DNA from: Harmothoe impar
Taxonomy: Eukaryota > Annelida > Polychaeta > Phyllodocida > Polynoidae
Direction of reading: 5' to 3'
Assembly: GCA_947462335.1 (NCBI GenBank)
Contig: OX381707.1
Location: 61,233,773 to 61,297,772 of the forward strand
Length of the DNA stretch: 64,000 bases
Shown in pieces: positions 42,801-56,500 of the stretch. Each line of letters opens with the position of its first letter. The stretch's first letter is position 1. The notes below the pieces were generated by a model. The model did no database searches. It saw only the letters and a program-made list of their open reading frames with translations, and was not told the DNA's origin. Made by a program: the position numbers and the translations under genes.

Positions 42801-45800
42801 AGAGACGTAGGAGCGTTCTCTACAAAGGCCCCCTTTATGGTATACTAAAACCGGTACATATAAAGCATAGTAAAAGAGTGTACAGTTTGAAACTATCCCC
42901 GGCGCGGGTGTGGGGGAGGCCTGGGCTGGAGAGCAGATACTGGGCACCAATATTAAAGAATGAACCATGCAATGAATTATGCGTACACGCACACATCACA
43001 CCAACCATGAACTATTAGTCGGCTTTAATATTGGGGAAAATCTGGATACATGGCCAGGGGCGATATGCATAATACGTCTGGTGCACATGTATATTTATTA
43101 TAGTTTGTGGGGCATCGATTGCTCTATTGTATTTGAATTACTAATTTAAGCATATAAAAACTAATGTGTATTACACTATTGAGAACACTTAGATCTACAC
43201 AATATCTAGAGAGAAAATCCTAGCCAATTGAAACAAGCAAATCCCACACATACTTAACTACTATACGTTCGATGTAGAATAATAAAATGTGTATTAAATC
43301 TGGAATATTTCTGTGACTATATAGCAGACAGCTCTAATATTACGAAAGCAGACACATACGATGATATAATTGGTGAAAATTGTATAGTCTGAGACCTATT
43401 ACATGTCATGCCCTATAATCATAAAGTGTGTGAGTTGTATTTCGTATTAATTATAATCTTATATTTTAACATATGATTGTCTCAATGCAAGATGTAATAC
43501 CGCCAACTAAAAGCAGTCACATTCCGGCCAACTTACCGATGGTGGTCCAACATGCAAACCCTGTGATGGTACAGTGGTTTTATATTGATAATGTGTTCTG
43601 TGAGGATACGGCCATACACAATTAAAAGGTGTGCTTCAGGTTACAGGGACCAAAAATAATGGTTGATATGTCGGACTTGCTTTGCGCAGTTTGAGTAACC
43701 AGAAAGACACCTTTTATATATGTTGTGGCTGGCCTCATTAGAAGTTAAAACTGTTTGAATATTCTTTATCTAGATGTGTATAATATAGTCAATGAGTATT
43801 TCAGAAACGTATTTGTTATATATTTGTACAACATTGTAGATGACAGGATTTACATGTGCATACAGTAAATACCGGTATGTCTAAATATATTAAAAAAAGA
43901 TATGTTGGTTATCCACGCGACTTTGATAATGATTTATAGTGAAACTATGCTATTTCTATTGGGACAATGAAATGGCGTGTAAACTTACCATGACGACAGG
44001 CAACCTTTAACACAGAGTTTAGTGAAGGCCATTATAAAACGGACTGGCAGGAATGTAAATATGTACAGGAAGGCATCCGCACATTGGAAGAACCCATAGA
44101 ACATGAACTGCAATGGAAAATAGAAACCAAATATTTAAACTGCTGTACCAATTTTTACAGGTTTCACTTTAAACTTATATTGTACAATAAAGAGGCAGTG
44201 TTTTTTTTGTGTTTTTTTTATTAATCTTCATCACCTTGCAAGGGAGATGATTTTCATTAATAAAGTCGTCTTCCGTCCTTTCAAGTACCGTGCATGTGAC
44301 ATCCCAGTATACAAAGCAGGCATGACAGGTGCATGACTTCACATAGTTTCCCTTGGCAAAATACTAAAGATCCACAACTAATAATACTTACAATTTCCCT
44401 TTGCCAAATACTAAAGATCCACAACTCTAAATAATACACTTACAATTGATACTACCCACATCCATGTAAATACATTGAGGCTAAACATCTAACGAACAAG
44501 AGGATGTGGATACTAGTCACAAACTAATAAGCAAAGTATATGATGTTACCGGTACCTTTTCAAGCTCTCGAGGAATTTTCATAAATGTGTATATCCTAGC
44601 TCTTTTTTCTGTCAGCTTTGCTTCGTCGTGCTCGAGCAGATAGCCCCTAGTCAGCTCAGCATAGATGTAGGAAAACAGGGAGGTACTTTCAACCTTATCT
44701 GAAATCAATGAAAATATTTAGAAAATAATATAAGAAAGGCTTCTCTACCATGTGGTTGGCCTATGATACTAGTACGGAATCCATACTGCCTCTAGATTAA
44801 GCTACGTACCCCATGATTATGATACCTAGACCTACAGGGGGCAGCCTCGGGCAGCAACTATCATACCAGTTGGATAGCCTGGGAGCAGGCCATCATCCCA
44901 TCCCAATACACACCTTTCCACTACCTCTGTCAATTATATGTGTTAATTACACAGTAGCCCCCAGGTTCTTTTATTACCCCTTTGATATTGATTGGCATCT
45001 ATGTTCATTGACCAATACACACCCATTTGCGCCACCAATCTGGCGCAAATGGGTATCAAGTGAGATGCAGGTCTGCTTCCATACCATACACAGCAGAGGG
45101 ACCCGGAGCAGTGTTGGTATGGGAGTCCGAGACTGTACAGCACCTACAGGGTGAATATCTTTTTGACCCCCCTCCCCCCCCATACACACAGGTCACATTT
45201 CTGGAAGACCCTCGGTGAAAATAAAAGTTTAAAAGTGGATAAGGGAGTGTTCATTATTTATGGCAGGGGGGGGGGGGTGAGCATTTGAGGGGGGGGGGGC
45301 AATTTTTTTTAGGGGTATTCAAAGGGGGGGGGCCTTTTTTTTTACCCTATTCTTAGGGGGGGGCCTTTATTTTTAGGGGTATTCCTAAAAATGTCGCGAA
45401 TTTAGTGCGTTGAAATGTCGCAAATTTTGGTAACAGCCTGTGTTATATTTTACCAAATTATGTCAATATTTTCAAAATTTTCTAAAATTTTCCTCAAACT
45501 CCCAGCAAATTTCTCACTGCATCACTTTTCACTCAGAATAGCCCACCGTTTTGTCAGTCTTCAAAAAAGTGCCGGCCTCATGTAAGCACTGAGGGTATGG
45601 GAGCTTTCAATTTATAAGCTGAGGTTTGACTATTATCACTCACTAGCGAGTATCATGAGATATTATCTGATCCATGACATTCAAAATATGCTGAAAATTC
45701 CATCCTAAAAGATTAAATAGTGGCTGATTTATCCTAAAATGACCTTTCTTATGACCTTGTTAATTAGGGAAAAGGTCAGTCTAACTAGGTCAAAGGTCAT

Positions 45801-46640
45801 CTGGAACAAGGTCATATTATCTGGCCCGTGGTGCTTAATGTATGCTGAAAATTCCATCCTAAAAGATTAAATAATAGCTGATTTAACTTAGAATAACCTG
45901 TTTCCTTTGTCTGTTCAGGGTACCTTTCTAAACTGCTCTGATCACAGTTTTGGATCCAGCTTAAACAGTGTTTCAATGGGGATGAAGTACCCATCAATTC
46001 TGGATCTTCGATCCTGATTGCTCAGCAACTAGCAACAGTAGGAAGATGATCTAAACAGTTCTGAAAAGCCCTCAACAAGCTGTACATGACTGGGCCAATA
46101 CTCATATATTTCAATCAATTCACAAACTTTATGCAAGTCCCTACAGCCTGTTGGGACAGTCTAGACTCTAGTAGAGTAAGTACTGAGTAGGGTGATTTGG
46201 ATTTTTTTTTGGGGGGGGGGGGGGGGGCGTGAACATATCAACCACCTCCTGAAATATAAATGCTGACCCTTTTAACGTTATACCTGCGGTCTGTGTATTG
46301 TGCTCCTGTTTTTTTCCTTACCATTCTCAGACTTTTCATCTCCGCTGACGTGTCCTTCTCCGACAGCTGTGGGATTTGTTTGATTTGGTGGTCGGTCATT
46401 GGACTCATTTTCAAAAGCAGACGTTCCGCCTGTGGAGTCCGCAAAACTTGCAGCACTCAGCGTTTCAGGCACGCGTTCATCGCTCTCTCCGTCGTTTCCC
46501 TCTGAAATAGTAACATTACCGGGTTCTCTGGACACGGTGCCTTTCTTCCGTAAGTACAAACCTAGTGTTTCGTCTGGAATAAGGCCAGAAATATCACTTA
46601 CATCGCTGACACCAACGCAACTCGCGTCAGAGTCCGCCAT
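36863..46640 (-). CDS. TAPT1: Transmembrane anterior posterior transformation protein 1 homologue
   Basis: Eleven exons: 46322-46640, 44556-44698, 43989-44107, 40345-40516, 39754-39889, 39364-39461, 38983-39133, 38452-38561, 38118-38177, 37622-37767, 36863-37304; 631 aa (vertebrate about 567), phase consistent throughout. The N-terminal 106 residues are acidic and poorly conserved. The conserved core has AELTRGYLLEHDEAKL, IPRELEK, HYVDVSMMYHLIRGQAIIKL, FSSFGQDILDSLFWTATEP, TTLNVAFNSHNKALLTIMMS, GSVFKKFERTNLFQM, VKHAFITKFNEI and RRMGFIPLPLA, with several hydrophobic segments. The end is EVDRYTMCSNRI. TAPT1 is a multi-pass membrane protein linked in vertebrates to skeletal patterning and primary cilium formation. 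Donors after exon 2 (GTACCG) and exon 5 (GTATCC) are weak. It is head-to-head with CFAP206. Confidence 0.92.
37855..38035 (-). repeat. CATGTCG-rich repeat, copy 2 (inverted)
   Basis: In TAPT1 intron 9. It has GAATTCAACATGGCAACATT, AAAATCGACATGGGGCATGG and CCTAAAATCGACAGG, the complement of the family at 7436-7650. Confidence 0.7.
40020..40213. mobile_element. MITE-like copy of the GCGTATAACCCGCA family
   Basis: In TAPT1 intron 4. It begins ACTGTAAATTCCCGGACCAG and ends near CATACGTGAGAGGTGAGTTA. Ends are diverged. Confidence 0.45.
40806..40976. mobile_element. MITE-like copy of the GCGTATAACCCGCA family
   Basis: In TAPT1 intron 3. It begins ACGGTAACTTTTGCGTAAAG and ends CTTATACACAAGAATTTACT GT, inverted relative to each other. 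Confidence 0.5.
41151..41184 (-). other. Hammerhead-ribozyme-like core in deleted Penelope-like element
   Basis: Minus strand: CUGAUGA (41183-41177), a stem AGAGUUAUU/AAAUAACUC with perfect GAGUUAUU pairing, then GAAAC. This is a perfect hammerhead core with a long stem II. After GAAAC the sequence (GUAGCAUUAUGAG) resembles the corresponding part of the 15 kb element (UGCACGAUAGAG). A stem I partner is not evident. Confidence 0.45.
41498..41899 (-). pseudogene. N-terminal ORF fragment of a Penelope-like element
   Basis: 133 codons with FLNECIIKNTVPKGLQGKIT, NNWEFLLQWQETLLECGKKL and QLKDYYQTRRETLKQDYIK, charged and helical. The pattern of a terminal FLxxCIxxxxxPKGL block followed by W-rich helix resembles the N-terminal region that precedes RT in some Penelope-like ORFs, as I recall it; I cannot verify by search. 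No catalytic domain follows. Confidence 0.45.
44357..44450. repeat. Tandem duplication of about 46 bases
   Basis: AATACTAAAGATCCACAACT followed by AATAATAC and TTACAATT occurs twice in a row. In TAPT1 intron 2. Confidence 0.75.
44842..45135 (+). mobile_element. Short TIR element, copy 2
   Basis: Starts CAGCCTCGG and ends CCGAGACTG, homologous along its length to 32790-33050. Flanks share CCTACAGGG (44831-44839 and 45143-45151), a few bases off the TIR ends, or TACAG directly at them. In TAPT1 intron 1. Confidence 0.7.
45240..45375 (+). repeat. G-tract repeat family copy
   Basis: AAGGGAGTGTTCATTATTTA followed by five G-tracts of 7-13 bases within 120 bases. In TAPT1 intron 1. Confidence 0.65.
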
Positions 46641-47695
46641 GCTTGTTTTGAACCGGAAGTAATTCTGACAGAACATCAACTTCCGGTAGGTCGTTGTCAA
46701 GTTTCCCAAACAACATGGTGGGTGTAGGAGCGTAATAAGCAGTGGATTGAGGAAAAACTAAGAAATATCACGGTAGGTTAAAAGCTAAAACGTATGTAGT
46801 GTGTGTATTAAGTTTAATTGCTCTATACTGTATCAATATACAGTCATTTTTTCATGTTATTCAACCTATAAAAGGGAATTGCAGTGGTTGTTGTTGTTAA
46901 AACTTGAACACTAAATTTCAATAATTGGTTATTTCCTACAAGAAGCAAAACGGCTCTTCGTTTCCTATGATGATCCAGTCAAATTAAATTGGAATCTATG
47001 TGAAGCAAAGTCTAAAACTACACAGTCCCACTGCAGGCAGTGAGTAATGTGTATTCACTGAGAAGGACCAAAATGTCTGAACTGTGAACAGCAGAAGTTT
47101 ATCAGATTTTCTATCAACTCTAAACAGCATTGACTTTTGTCTTATGTAATTGTAAACTGTAAAAATATTTAGGAAATTCGCAAGCTAAGAATTCCATGTG
47201 TTACCCCTAAAATTTGTCTAAAAGTTAAAACAAGGCATTTTGATTTGATTTTATCCTGGACCAGGACTTGTACTCAGTCAGTCAGTGGTACCGTATATCT
47301 AAAGGTTTTCAGTTCACACCGATCTCTAAAATAAATCAGTAAATGTTTTCTATTTCGAGATCTAGATGTAGGGCTAGTAATTTGGTGGATTTTTCCACAA
47401 TGGCAAATGCCTCCTCCCCCCCCCCCCCCATCAATTAGCCGAAAATAATTTTGATCTCCGCCACCAAGTTCTTCTTTTGCAAGATGCCCCCCCCCCCAAA
47501 AAAAAAAAACACCAAAAAAAACCACACAAAAAAACACAAAAAAAAACCCATAAATTTAAAAATCGCACTCCGAGTCCCATAATAGAAAATAACATGTGAG
47601 ACTAGGCCTACAACAAATCAAAAGTGATGTTAAATATTACTACATGTATCCCTTCTTTTCGATTCAAAAGGTCAGAGAAGACACACAGCAGCAAC
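46641..47695. promoter_or_regulatory. Head-to-head promoter region TAPT1/CFAP206
   Basis: Two ETS-type sites face each other just upstream of TAPT1: ACCGGAAGT (46652-46660) and ACTTCCGGT (46679-46687). A donor-like CACG|GTAGGT near 46772 and an acceptor-like pyrimidine tract with CAAAAG near 47671 could frame a 5' UTR intron of CFAP206, which would put both transcription starts close together. A poly-C/poly-A tract (47410-47545) lies between. I found no clear RFX X-box. Confidence 0.5.
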
Positions 47696-50600
47696 ATGTC
47701 GCGGGCTCAGGCAGAAAGTGTGATCAAAAACATCATTAGAGAAATTGCCCAGGAATGTGTAAGCAAGGGTCAGGCTGTCTCTGAGACTCTTGTAGCATTC
47801 ATGGTAAGTTAAATATACCTTATCTTCACCAATCTAATAAACAAAGTAAACAATGGCATAGAAAAGTACTACTAGTATACAGATATAGCCCTGTAGTATG
47901 AGGGAAGAAAATAAAAAAAATAATGCTATTACACGACAGTCATTATTAAACCCTTTACTAGTTTTCCTATAGATGTATCTAAGATTCAATAATTTGGCTG
48001 TAATTCCAGGTGAAAGCTGTTGTCTTGGATCCAGCAAATGAATTCAATGTGGACCGAACACTAACAAAGGAGGACGTCCAGAAACTTATAAAAGTGAGTA
48101 ATATATTTTTAATGATATATATATAGAACAATGATAGACTACTAATTCCATGAACATCGTCCTGAAATGTGAAATCACAAGCACATTGATTAGTCTGTTG
48201 TTTCTCCTTTCTACAATACTAATATTCATTCTCGAGTGTCACTGTTCTAGCAATTATGTAAACATTCCACACTTCATAGGCATATCTAAAGTAAAATCAA
48301 GAAACGTAAATCTTCTTGGTAAAATAACAAAACCCCTTCCCGTTATAGATATGTGTAGACCGACTGCTCGACTCGCGTGCACCTGCACTCGACACCGTCA
48401 AAATGCAGGTTTACTTCGACATGAACTACACCACAAGAAGTAAGGGGATATCTATTTCTTCAACAGGATATTGCAGACAGAATCACATATAATATATTAG
48501 CTTTGTATAAGCTTGTACTATTAATCTGAAGTTCAAGACAATCCTAGATATTTTTCAAACACCTGAAACACCAGACACAAGTTTAATTACTTTGGAGTCT
48601 TCCACGCATCCAAACTACAAAGTGTGCAATATCATAACATTAAAAAAATGTCAGGTAAAACCATAACAATATCTTAATTGGTCTGTGCAGATGACTTTTT
48701 GGAAGAGCACAGACGCGTGTTGGAGTCACGTCTGCAGCCCGTTATCCGTGAGATCACGGATAGCCGAGCACGCACCCGGGAGGAGCTGGAGAGTCTGTAC
48801 CGTAAGATTGTGTCAGCCGTCCTTCTCCGGTCTGGACTGGGTAGTCCAACAGATATTGCTGTCGTTAGGGAAGCCACTGGTAGGTAACCATAGGTCCTGA
48901 CAATTGAACCTCAATCTAACAATACGTCTAGGAAGCCTCTATGTGAACCCTCTTATCACCCCTGCCTCAAGAAGGGATTTTAAGTACTAAAGGCTGGGTT
49001 TGAAAAAATCAGAAAAAGTGAAGAAAACCGATAGCCAATTGAAATATTCATCTCCTATTTGCGGAACAACATCTTTGATAAAATAAAAAGAAGAGCTGAT
49101 GACTTATAAATAAATGGAATAAAAAATGATGAAAAATCATCTTATTTAGCTGCCCTCCAGAGCGTGTTCCCGCAGACAGAGTTGGGGACCTTCATGTCGC
49201 TGGTGAAGCGAGACAAGGAGCGCCAACTGCAGGAGCTCACCATGATCGTCACCGGCATCCGCCTCTTCAACAAGGAATGTGGCAAGGGAGGCGAAGGCAT
49301 TGATGACTGTAAGTCTATCAACAGGTTGTCTGATTTACAAGTGATAAATGGATAGATCTCTGTTAAAATATTGTTATTATGTTAGAAAGTGAAATATGAG
49401 TGCAAATAATGAAGAATGATCCGACTGAGATCATTTGATGTTGACGGTCTAATTACACAATATAGGTATTTTCTAGGAATAATTTGGATATTGATTTTCA
49501 TGGAGGATACCATCTTTACTTGCATAGTGCCTGCTATCCTGAATGAAGCCGTACCAGCCACAACTCAGAATGTTGATGCAGAAATTCAACAAACTTGCGG
49601 AATGGCATACCGGTATACAGGTAGGTTCATATGCTTAATTAGATAATACATTTTCTCTAAAAAAACAACCAACCTTATTGACATCCCTATGAATTAATTT
49701 TTTAAAAAACGACACTTTAATAAACACAGCTGAATATAAATTGGATTTTTCGTATAATAAAGTGAATTTTGGAATGATACTGCTTTAAAGTAATACTTTC
49801 CCATGATTTCCTCTCCTGCAGCCCTGCTGGAGTTGATGTCTCAGATGAAGGATGTGGACCCCATGACCATGCAGCTCATGAAGGAGTCACTCATCAACTG
49901 CCGCCAGCATGAGGCCTTCCTACGCATCATCCTGGTGAGTTATCCAATCACCAAAACTGTTCAAGCATTTAACATATATATAAATTAAGGCCTGTAATAC
50001 TAGAGTGAAAAAAATGTTGTTTTGAAGAAAGAGGGGAAATCTCATCGCCAAAGTATTGTTTTCGTCAGTATTTAGAAGGCCCGGCTTAGTTTATACTTTT
50101 TAACCCATTTAGGAGTAACAGCACCTATTGTGGACACCATGGAGGGCTGTCATTGCCAATATCAACCCAACTATATTTCTCAGAGGTCCACCCCATACCA
50201 AGAAAATCTAATTTTGGACCAAAAAAATAAAAAATGAAAATTCAAATGTTTTTCTTCGAGGTCAATCTCATACCAAATAAACTAAATTTTGAACCCCCCA
50301 AAAAATGAAAATAGAATAAATTTGAATATTTTCTGGTTGTTTTTTTTAGCATGACGTGATCAGCTGTGCCCAGCAGGTTGAGCTGCTCGAGTCGCAGCTG
50401 GCGGCTCGCATGGAGCAGCTCCAGGCCACCGTGCAGTCCAAGACGGCCGTGCCCACCGCCCAGGTGTACCCCCAGTTCATCCACCTGGCCCAGATCTGGT
50501 CCGGCTTCCAGGACGAGATGGTGCTCCTCAGTGTACTCAGCAACATCCTTGTCAGCCTGGAGCCTTACACACGGGTGAGTGGGTGATATTATGCTAAACA

Positions 50601-53283
50601 CCGAGAAAGTTGTATATTTTGGAATAGCTAAATCTTAAATGAGGAAGTCTTTTTGGATAAAGAATCTGACTCACACTCCATATATATATACAAGTATGAT
50701 AATGAATTTGAAAAGAGTGATATAATTCATGCCTACGATATATACATATTCATGTTTGTGTAACTGTCGTTATGTATTTACTAACAAGGATGTTTCCTAT
50801 TTACAGGGCCACACGGAGATCTTCACCGAGGATATTCTCGCTCCACAACTGGAGGGTCTCACCGTCCAAACTGACGAGCAGAGGATTGCACAGGTAATAC
50901 CCCACAGCCTATATCAGAATACTGTAAAGCAAGTTAGAAAATGTACTTTTTGGGGGAATAAAGCAGAAATAGGTAGACGGAAAACGCCTTGGGTATTAAG
51001 AAATATTGTATGTTAAATACATTTTATTTACATCTTTTATTTTATGTAATTCTTTTTAAATTCTGCTTTTCAGACGATGGGTCATGAGCACAGAGTTGAT
51101 AACAAAAAAGAGGATCTCAAAACCATGGACTGGCTGTACCCAGAAACCACGAAAAATTTCAATAAATTGCCACTACAATACAGGGTAAGTATAACGCGCC
51201 GGAAAGAAAAGTTCGCTAAGTGGCTTGCTATCAAGTTATGAGAAACACTTAAATATATTTGGGGCAGATGCATCTTGAACCTAGTCCCTCCTGTGGCACT
51301 TGTGCTGACATTGTGTCACCAGAACACAAATAAACAAAATAATGATATAAAAGAAACCATCAGACATAAAAAGTAAAAGCTCACATGGCTGCTCATATCA
51401 TAGTTCTCCACAAAAATTAATCCCCACGCCTATGTTAAACAACAGGGTACTATACGCCATGTTAACCTTGTGTTACTTGTACATTTCAGGGTTACTGTGG
51501 TTGGGCGTTAGTTAACTTTGACCGCCTCATGTTACCAGCAAACCCCGAGATAGGCGTCTTACGATATAAAGAACACTACTACGCCTTCTCTTCAAAAATA
51601 GCTGCAGAAGAATTTGCAGTTAACGCAGCAGAGTGAGTATACTGATGGTGCCGTTCTTCTCCTACCCAGGAAATGATCATCTTTAAACATTGGGGGTCGA
51701 TGAGGGGCAAAATGTCACCTCACTTAACGACTTGGCATTTATAATACATCACCGGGGCGGAGAGGCATTTTTTAAATATCTGAGCTGTCGTTAAAAATAT
51801 GACCAAAGATGAATAGAATAGTAGGACATCAGTCATTTCATATCTGGGGCCTTTGATGGGGGGGGGGGGGGGGGTCGCCATGTCCCATGTTGATTTTAAG
51901 AAATATATCTGCATTAGACTTCTGGTGACTACACTCATGTATGCGTCCTAAAGTTCTGTTAGAATGTAATGAACATAAGTACATGGAATCAATTCCTCAA
52001 TGCTAGATTTTAAATTGCAGGTATGTGCGGCTGGTGGCCGAGGCGGCCAAGCGGAGTCCCGAACTAATCCAGTTACTGGAACTCCACACACAGTTTGCCT
52101 CCATTACACCTTATTCACAGGTGAGAACACGGACACTTTGAATATAAAAGAGTTCACTTGTCATTATATAGACCTTGAATAATGCGTGTATATCACTATT
52201 TATTTTCATCATGAAAAGGCTCGTTGATGTGGTCTTGAGGTCTTGACCAGCATGATATCTGCCTTCCTCGATAAATATTGTTTTAAACTAATATCCTACA
52301 TTTGAATTAATCATGGACATTTCAAAGTAAGAAAACTAAACTAAAATATTGCAGAGTAAGGACCCTGGTAAGATGATTGAGAAGCCGGTGACAAAATGTG
52401 ACAGTGGGTCGCAGACAGACACACACTTCATGGAGTCCAACATTGTCAAGTCATACGAGTGGAACGAGTGGGAGCTACGGCGGAAGGCCCTCAAACTGGT
52501 GAGAAACCTATAACATGTACCGACAACTTTATCTTTTTAAATTCTTACCACTGTAAAGTCTATAATCCGCATCTCATCTATAACCCACACCCAGACGTTG
52601 GGTTACTTTAGTACTGTAGTATTCTTACAAAAATCCTCATAATATCATGCCTTCTGACTTTGGGATAAACATGTGACCTTGAATAGGGCTCCGATTAGTT
52701 TACGTCTGGTAACGCTGATGTTTTAATGTTATGTCTATTCAGGCTAACCTACGTACCAAGGTCACACACTCCGCCCAGACGGTGCTAAGCAACATGCGGC
52801 GAGACAATGCTGCCCAGGTCTACCTGCCCAAGTATGTACTTTTCATGATTTACTATTAGCGTTCAGAATTGTTATAAAACTTTATTGAGTTGACTCTCAT
52901 CAAACTATTTTATTCAAATATTTAGATCATCTTGGAATATTCTTAGACCTTCTTCAATATCACTGCCCTCATGATGATTATAGGAGGGGAGGTTTTAGGT
53001 TCTTAATGTTTATAGAATGTAATTTCCTAACTTTTTAAATTCTTTTTAAAATTAAGTTTCCTTAAAACAAATTTAATTGATTATTTCTAAAATCTGGAAT
53101 ACCTGAACTTTAACAATTTATCACACCTATGATTGCAGGGAGAATGCCACGCAGACGCTGCGCGACAACTACACCAATGTGCCCCGACCCCAGGTGTTCC
53201 TGTCCGGTCTGCGTGGGGGCGGTATGAGTGTACCCTCCAAAATGACCAAGGTGGACCTCACCATAGATGTGCACCAGACCTGA
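47696..53283 (+). CDS. CFAP206: Cilia- and flagella-associated protein 206
   Basis: Fifteen exons: 47696-47803, 48010-48093, 48349-48439, 48691-48879, 49150-49308, 49528-49620, 49822-49934, 50350-50574, 50807-50893, 51074-51184, 51490-51632, 52021-52120, 52355-52498, 52743-52831, 53139-53283. The product is 626 aa, nearly the vertebrate length, with all phases consistent. Conserved blocks include QAESVIKNIIREIAQEC, VSETLVAFMVKAVVLDP, MQVYFDMNY, LYRKIVSAVLLRSGLGSPTD, LQSVFPQTELGTFMSLVKRD, GIRLFNKECGKGGEGIDDLP and YCGWALVNFDRLMLP. The protein is an axonemal component known from algae and mammals to help dock radial spoke 2 and to act in ciliary beating. The start has AACATG context and is followed directly by the conserved N-terminus. 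AATAAA lies at 53510-53515. Confidence 0.95.
51845..51905 (+). repeat. CATGTCG-rich repeat, partial copy
   Basis: GGGGCCTTTGATGGGGGGGG, a G-tract, then CGCCATGTCCCATGTTGATT TTAAGAAAT, same start as the copy at 7436. In CFAP206 intron 11. Confidence 0.65.
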
Positions 53284-53509
53284 GTACCACACCCACAACC
53301 CGCCCCATGAACTACAACTCAGACCGGACCACTTCTGTGATACACGTGTTATATGAACTATTTCGTATACATCTATTTGAGTCATTATTTACCACTATAG
53401 AAAATAGAATTAAACGATGTGGTATGTTATTGATAAAAAAGACGTTTGTTCTTTTAACCATTTGGAAATCGTTGTATGTACGGTATACAGCTTAAATATG
53501 AACTTTGAA

Positions 53510-53515
53510 AATAAA
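53510..53515 (+). terminator. Polyadenylation signal of CFAP206
   Basis: AATAAA 227 bases after the stop codon. Confidence 0.6.
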
Positions 53516-53539
53516 AGGCGATAAGAGAGACGCATTGGT

Positions 53540-56500
53540 TATTGTGTTATCCTGTTTAGACAAAATATAGTATGAAATCTCAAGAACTAGCATCATTACA
53601 TTTTAAATTTTACAACAGAACCCCCATTTTCGAGAATACTTTTATTTTCACTTTTTTTCAACGCTTTCGATTGCTTACAACAATACAATGAGGACTTCTG
53701 TAATATAGAAATAAACAGATTGTTCTATGACGCAATCTTTCATCTGTTTCATAAGACAAGCAGGAAGACTTAAAATAGTTGAACACATTCTACTCGAGAA
53801 ACTTTCTAATATGTCTGATCCATACAGCTATTTTCTTAACATTTAGTACCGCTAGTTTATATATTAAAAAAACGATCACAACATATGGCACAGATTAATC
53901 TAATTGACTGGTAGTGGTACAGGGGTAATTTGCCATTATGCAATCGAGGAATCAAGAAACACTTTTTACTTTATCTTTCAAGATGTCCTTTTATCATCTG
54001 GGCAGCTTATAGATGTAAAACTTAAAACAGTTCGAAGAATCTCCCTTTGGAATATCGACTTAGTCGAGCAGAGAACCTATTGAAGTCTCTTTAATACTTT
54101 TGCATTATTAGCAGCAGTTGAGATAAGATTGTATTATTCATTTTTCGTGGAAATGCAGTGGAGTAGCAGCAACATATCGCTTTTGGACAAATGCCATTTG
54201 AAGGTGGGGAAATCATACATTTTACATCAGTAAGAAAATACTGTAAACAGATACTCTTAAAGCAAGAACAGTATCCTGGAAATGAAAAAAAAACACAAAA
54301 AGAAGCATGAAACAAAAATATAACTTTTTCACTGGGGTGAATCTTGGTTTCACTTTAAACAGTAAACAATAGGACACATCATAGGATAGAATGGATCGGA
54401 TTTAAGACGTAATGACTGGCATTGCATGATGCATTATTCTAAGCAAATCACATCTCTGTTGTTTTTGGTAAAAATGCCCAATCCCTTTGTCCTTTTTCAT
54501 TTTATATCAGAGCGTCAAAACAGTTCATCTGTAACTCAAGTATTATTTCAGTACATTTGCAATATACACGTACTATTCTTCTATCGTTTCTTTTAAAAAC
54601 CTTACACTCCAATTAATTTCAACTTTCAACAATAAGGCGTATGTAATATTGGGTCTGACTTCTAAATTGGCAGCCCTCACATTAATATTGCTTTATCCAA
54701 CAACGCTTAACATGTTAACAAGACTGTTCTTACATACCCAACAAAAACAAAAAATATAGTAATCATCAAAGTAAAAGCATGAGATCTGTCCTGTTCAAGA
54801 TAGTTTTACATCACAGTCTCTCGTAATGACGAAGGTACACCAATCGCATAGTCTGCGGAATGTCTTACCGGCACCTTGCCTTCCACGCGTATCATGCTAA
54901 TAGTAAAATAAATCTGTTAGGGGGGAGGCATTTTGATGTCCTCCAATGCAGAATTATACGAACAACATTCATTTAAAATGATGTGGACTTCGCGATATAA
55001 TTCAGTCGCTTGTCTCCACAAGCAGTCTTTTATGACGCAGCAGAATAAAGGAATGTTCAGGACGCTACAGTCAGTCTAGTTACCTAAGGTCCCCATAATA
55101 GCAGTACCACATAGTTACATCAGGTTCACACCATCTACTGAGGAAGGGACTGGTTACTACACAACATAGCTGGGGTTTTGGTGGAATTTCAAGCACCCCC
55201 CCCCCCCCCTCCAGCTTGCTGAGTTAATGACCATTCATTAAAGGCGCACTGAACCCACGACGTCATTTGCGTACAAAACTCGGCAGGGCTAGGTCCTGAG
55301 CTCAGTGCGCCTTTAAAGCATCGTAGCATATCACTCTCCAAACGCCAAATGTAGTGGCAGTCTATTACTGTATAACATCTTCCATAAAACTATCAAGACA
55401 TTACTAGCATTTTTCCTATCCATACAATGCTATGCATAATTACGTAGTGCTTTATATTTACTCCCAGGTTTTAACAATGCAATTACTGGGAAACGGTGGT
55501 CTTCATAGATAAGAAATCATGACTTCATCACTTTTGAAGCACATCAATAATTTTACAAATAACAGTCGTAACCAGTTTACATTTGCAAGAATACCGTTCA
55601 TAAACTCTTCAAAATCGTTATAGCCATCATAAGACAAACGCTTTGTATCCCAGGTAGTTGTACCGTAAAGATTTCTTTCGTACAAAATCTGTCTCTACCA
55701 TGTATGCATATCTGAAAGTTATGTAATGTAGTCTTTTATCCTGGTATTCATTACACTTGGCATGCCTAACCATGGCTAGATATTACTTATATGAGCTAAA
55801 ATAGACAATACTGTTCGCAAATAATCTCTTTTCAAACCCTCTTCAGGGTACCTTTGATCCAGACATTTGTATCATAAAAATGTATATGACATGTATTATT
55901 AGGACTGAGCATGGGAGTGGAATATATATATTTTCCTCAAATCACTCTTTCCCTGCACATTTTAACTTGCAACAAAATAAAACAATGTTTCCATATAGTG
56001 GCAGATTTTTCTTTAGTTAAATTACGGACATGATACTAACTTCCCTGATTGTTATATGAACTGCATACAAGATAACAACTCATTCACTGAGATAGTTCTA
56101 ACGAACATATACGTTATAACTGGCACGAACGTTGTAAGTCAGATTTAAACTGAAAATTTGTCTTTCATTACAGGACGGACAATTCAAAACGATATTATCA
56201 GTTGCCAATGTATAACCCTCGCAGCTAAGGTGTAACATTATTTAACTTTGACTTCACTCGTCAGAGTAATTTCTATAGGCCTTGACGTGTTCCCAAATCA
56301 ACATTGCATTATAAAATTCATGGTGTGTTCATCTTTAGGCCAAACTGATTGAAATACCCTCTATGTATATAAGGTTGGTAGCTGCCTTAGCCAAGGGTCA
56401 AGCACCATAGGAATTAGTCTATTGGAGCGTATTGTGAAAGTCTAAACATACGCTTTCTTATTACATAATTCTTTTAACTATATTATGTACTTATCTTGTA

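Noticed and set aside
46260..46662. Plus-strand frames with hydrophobic and Ser-rich content
   Set aside because: Antisense shadow of TAPT1 exon 1.
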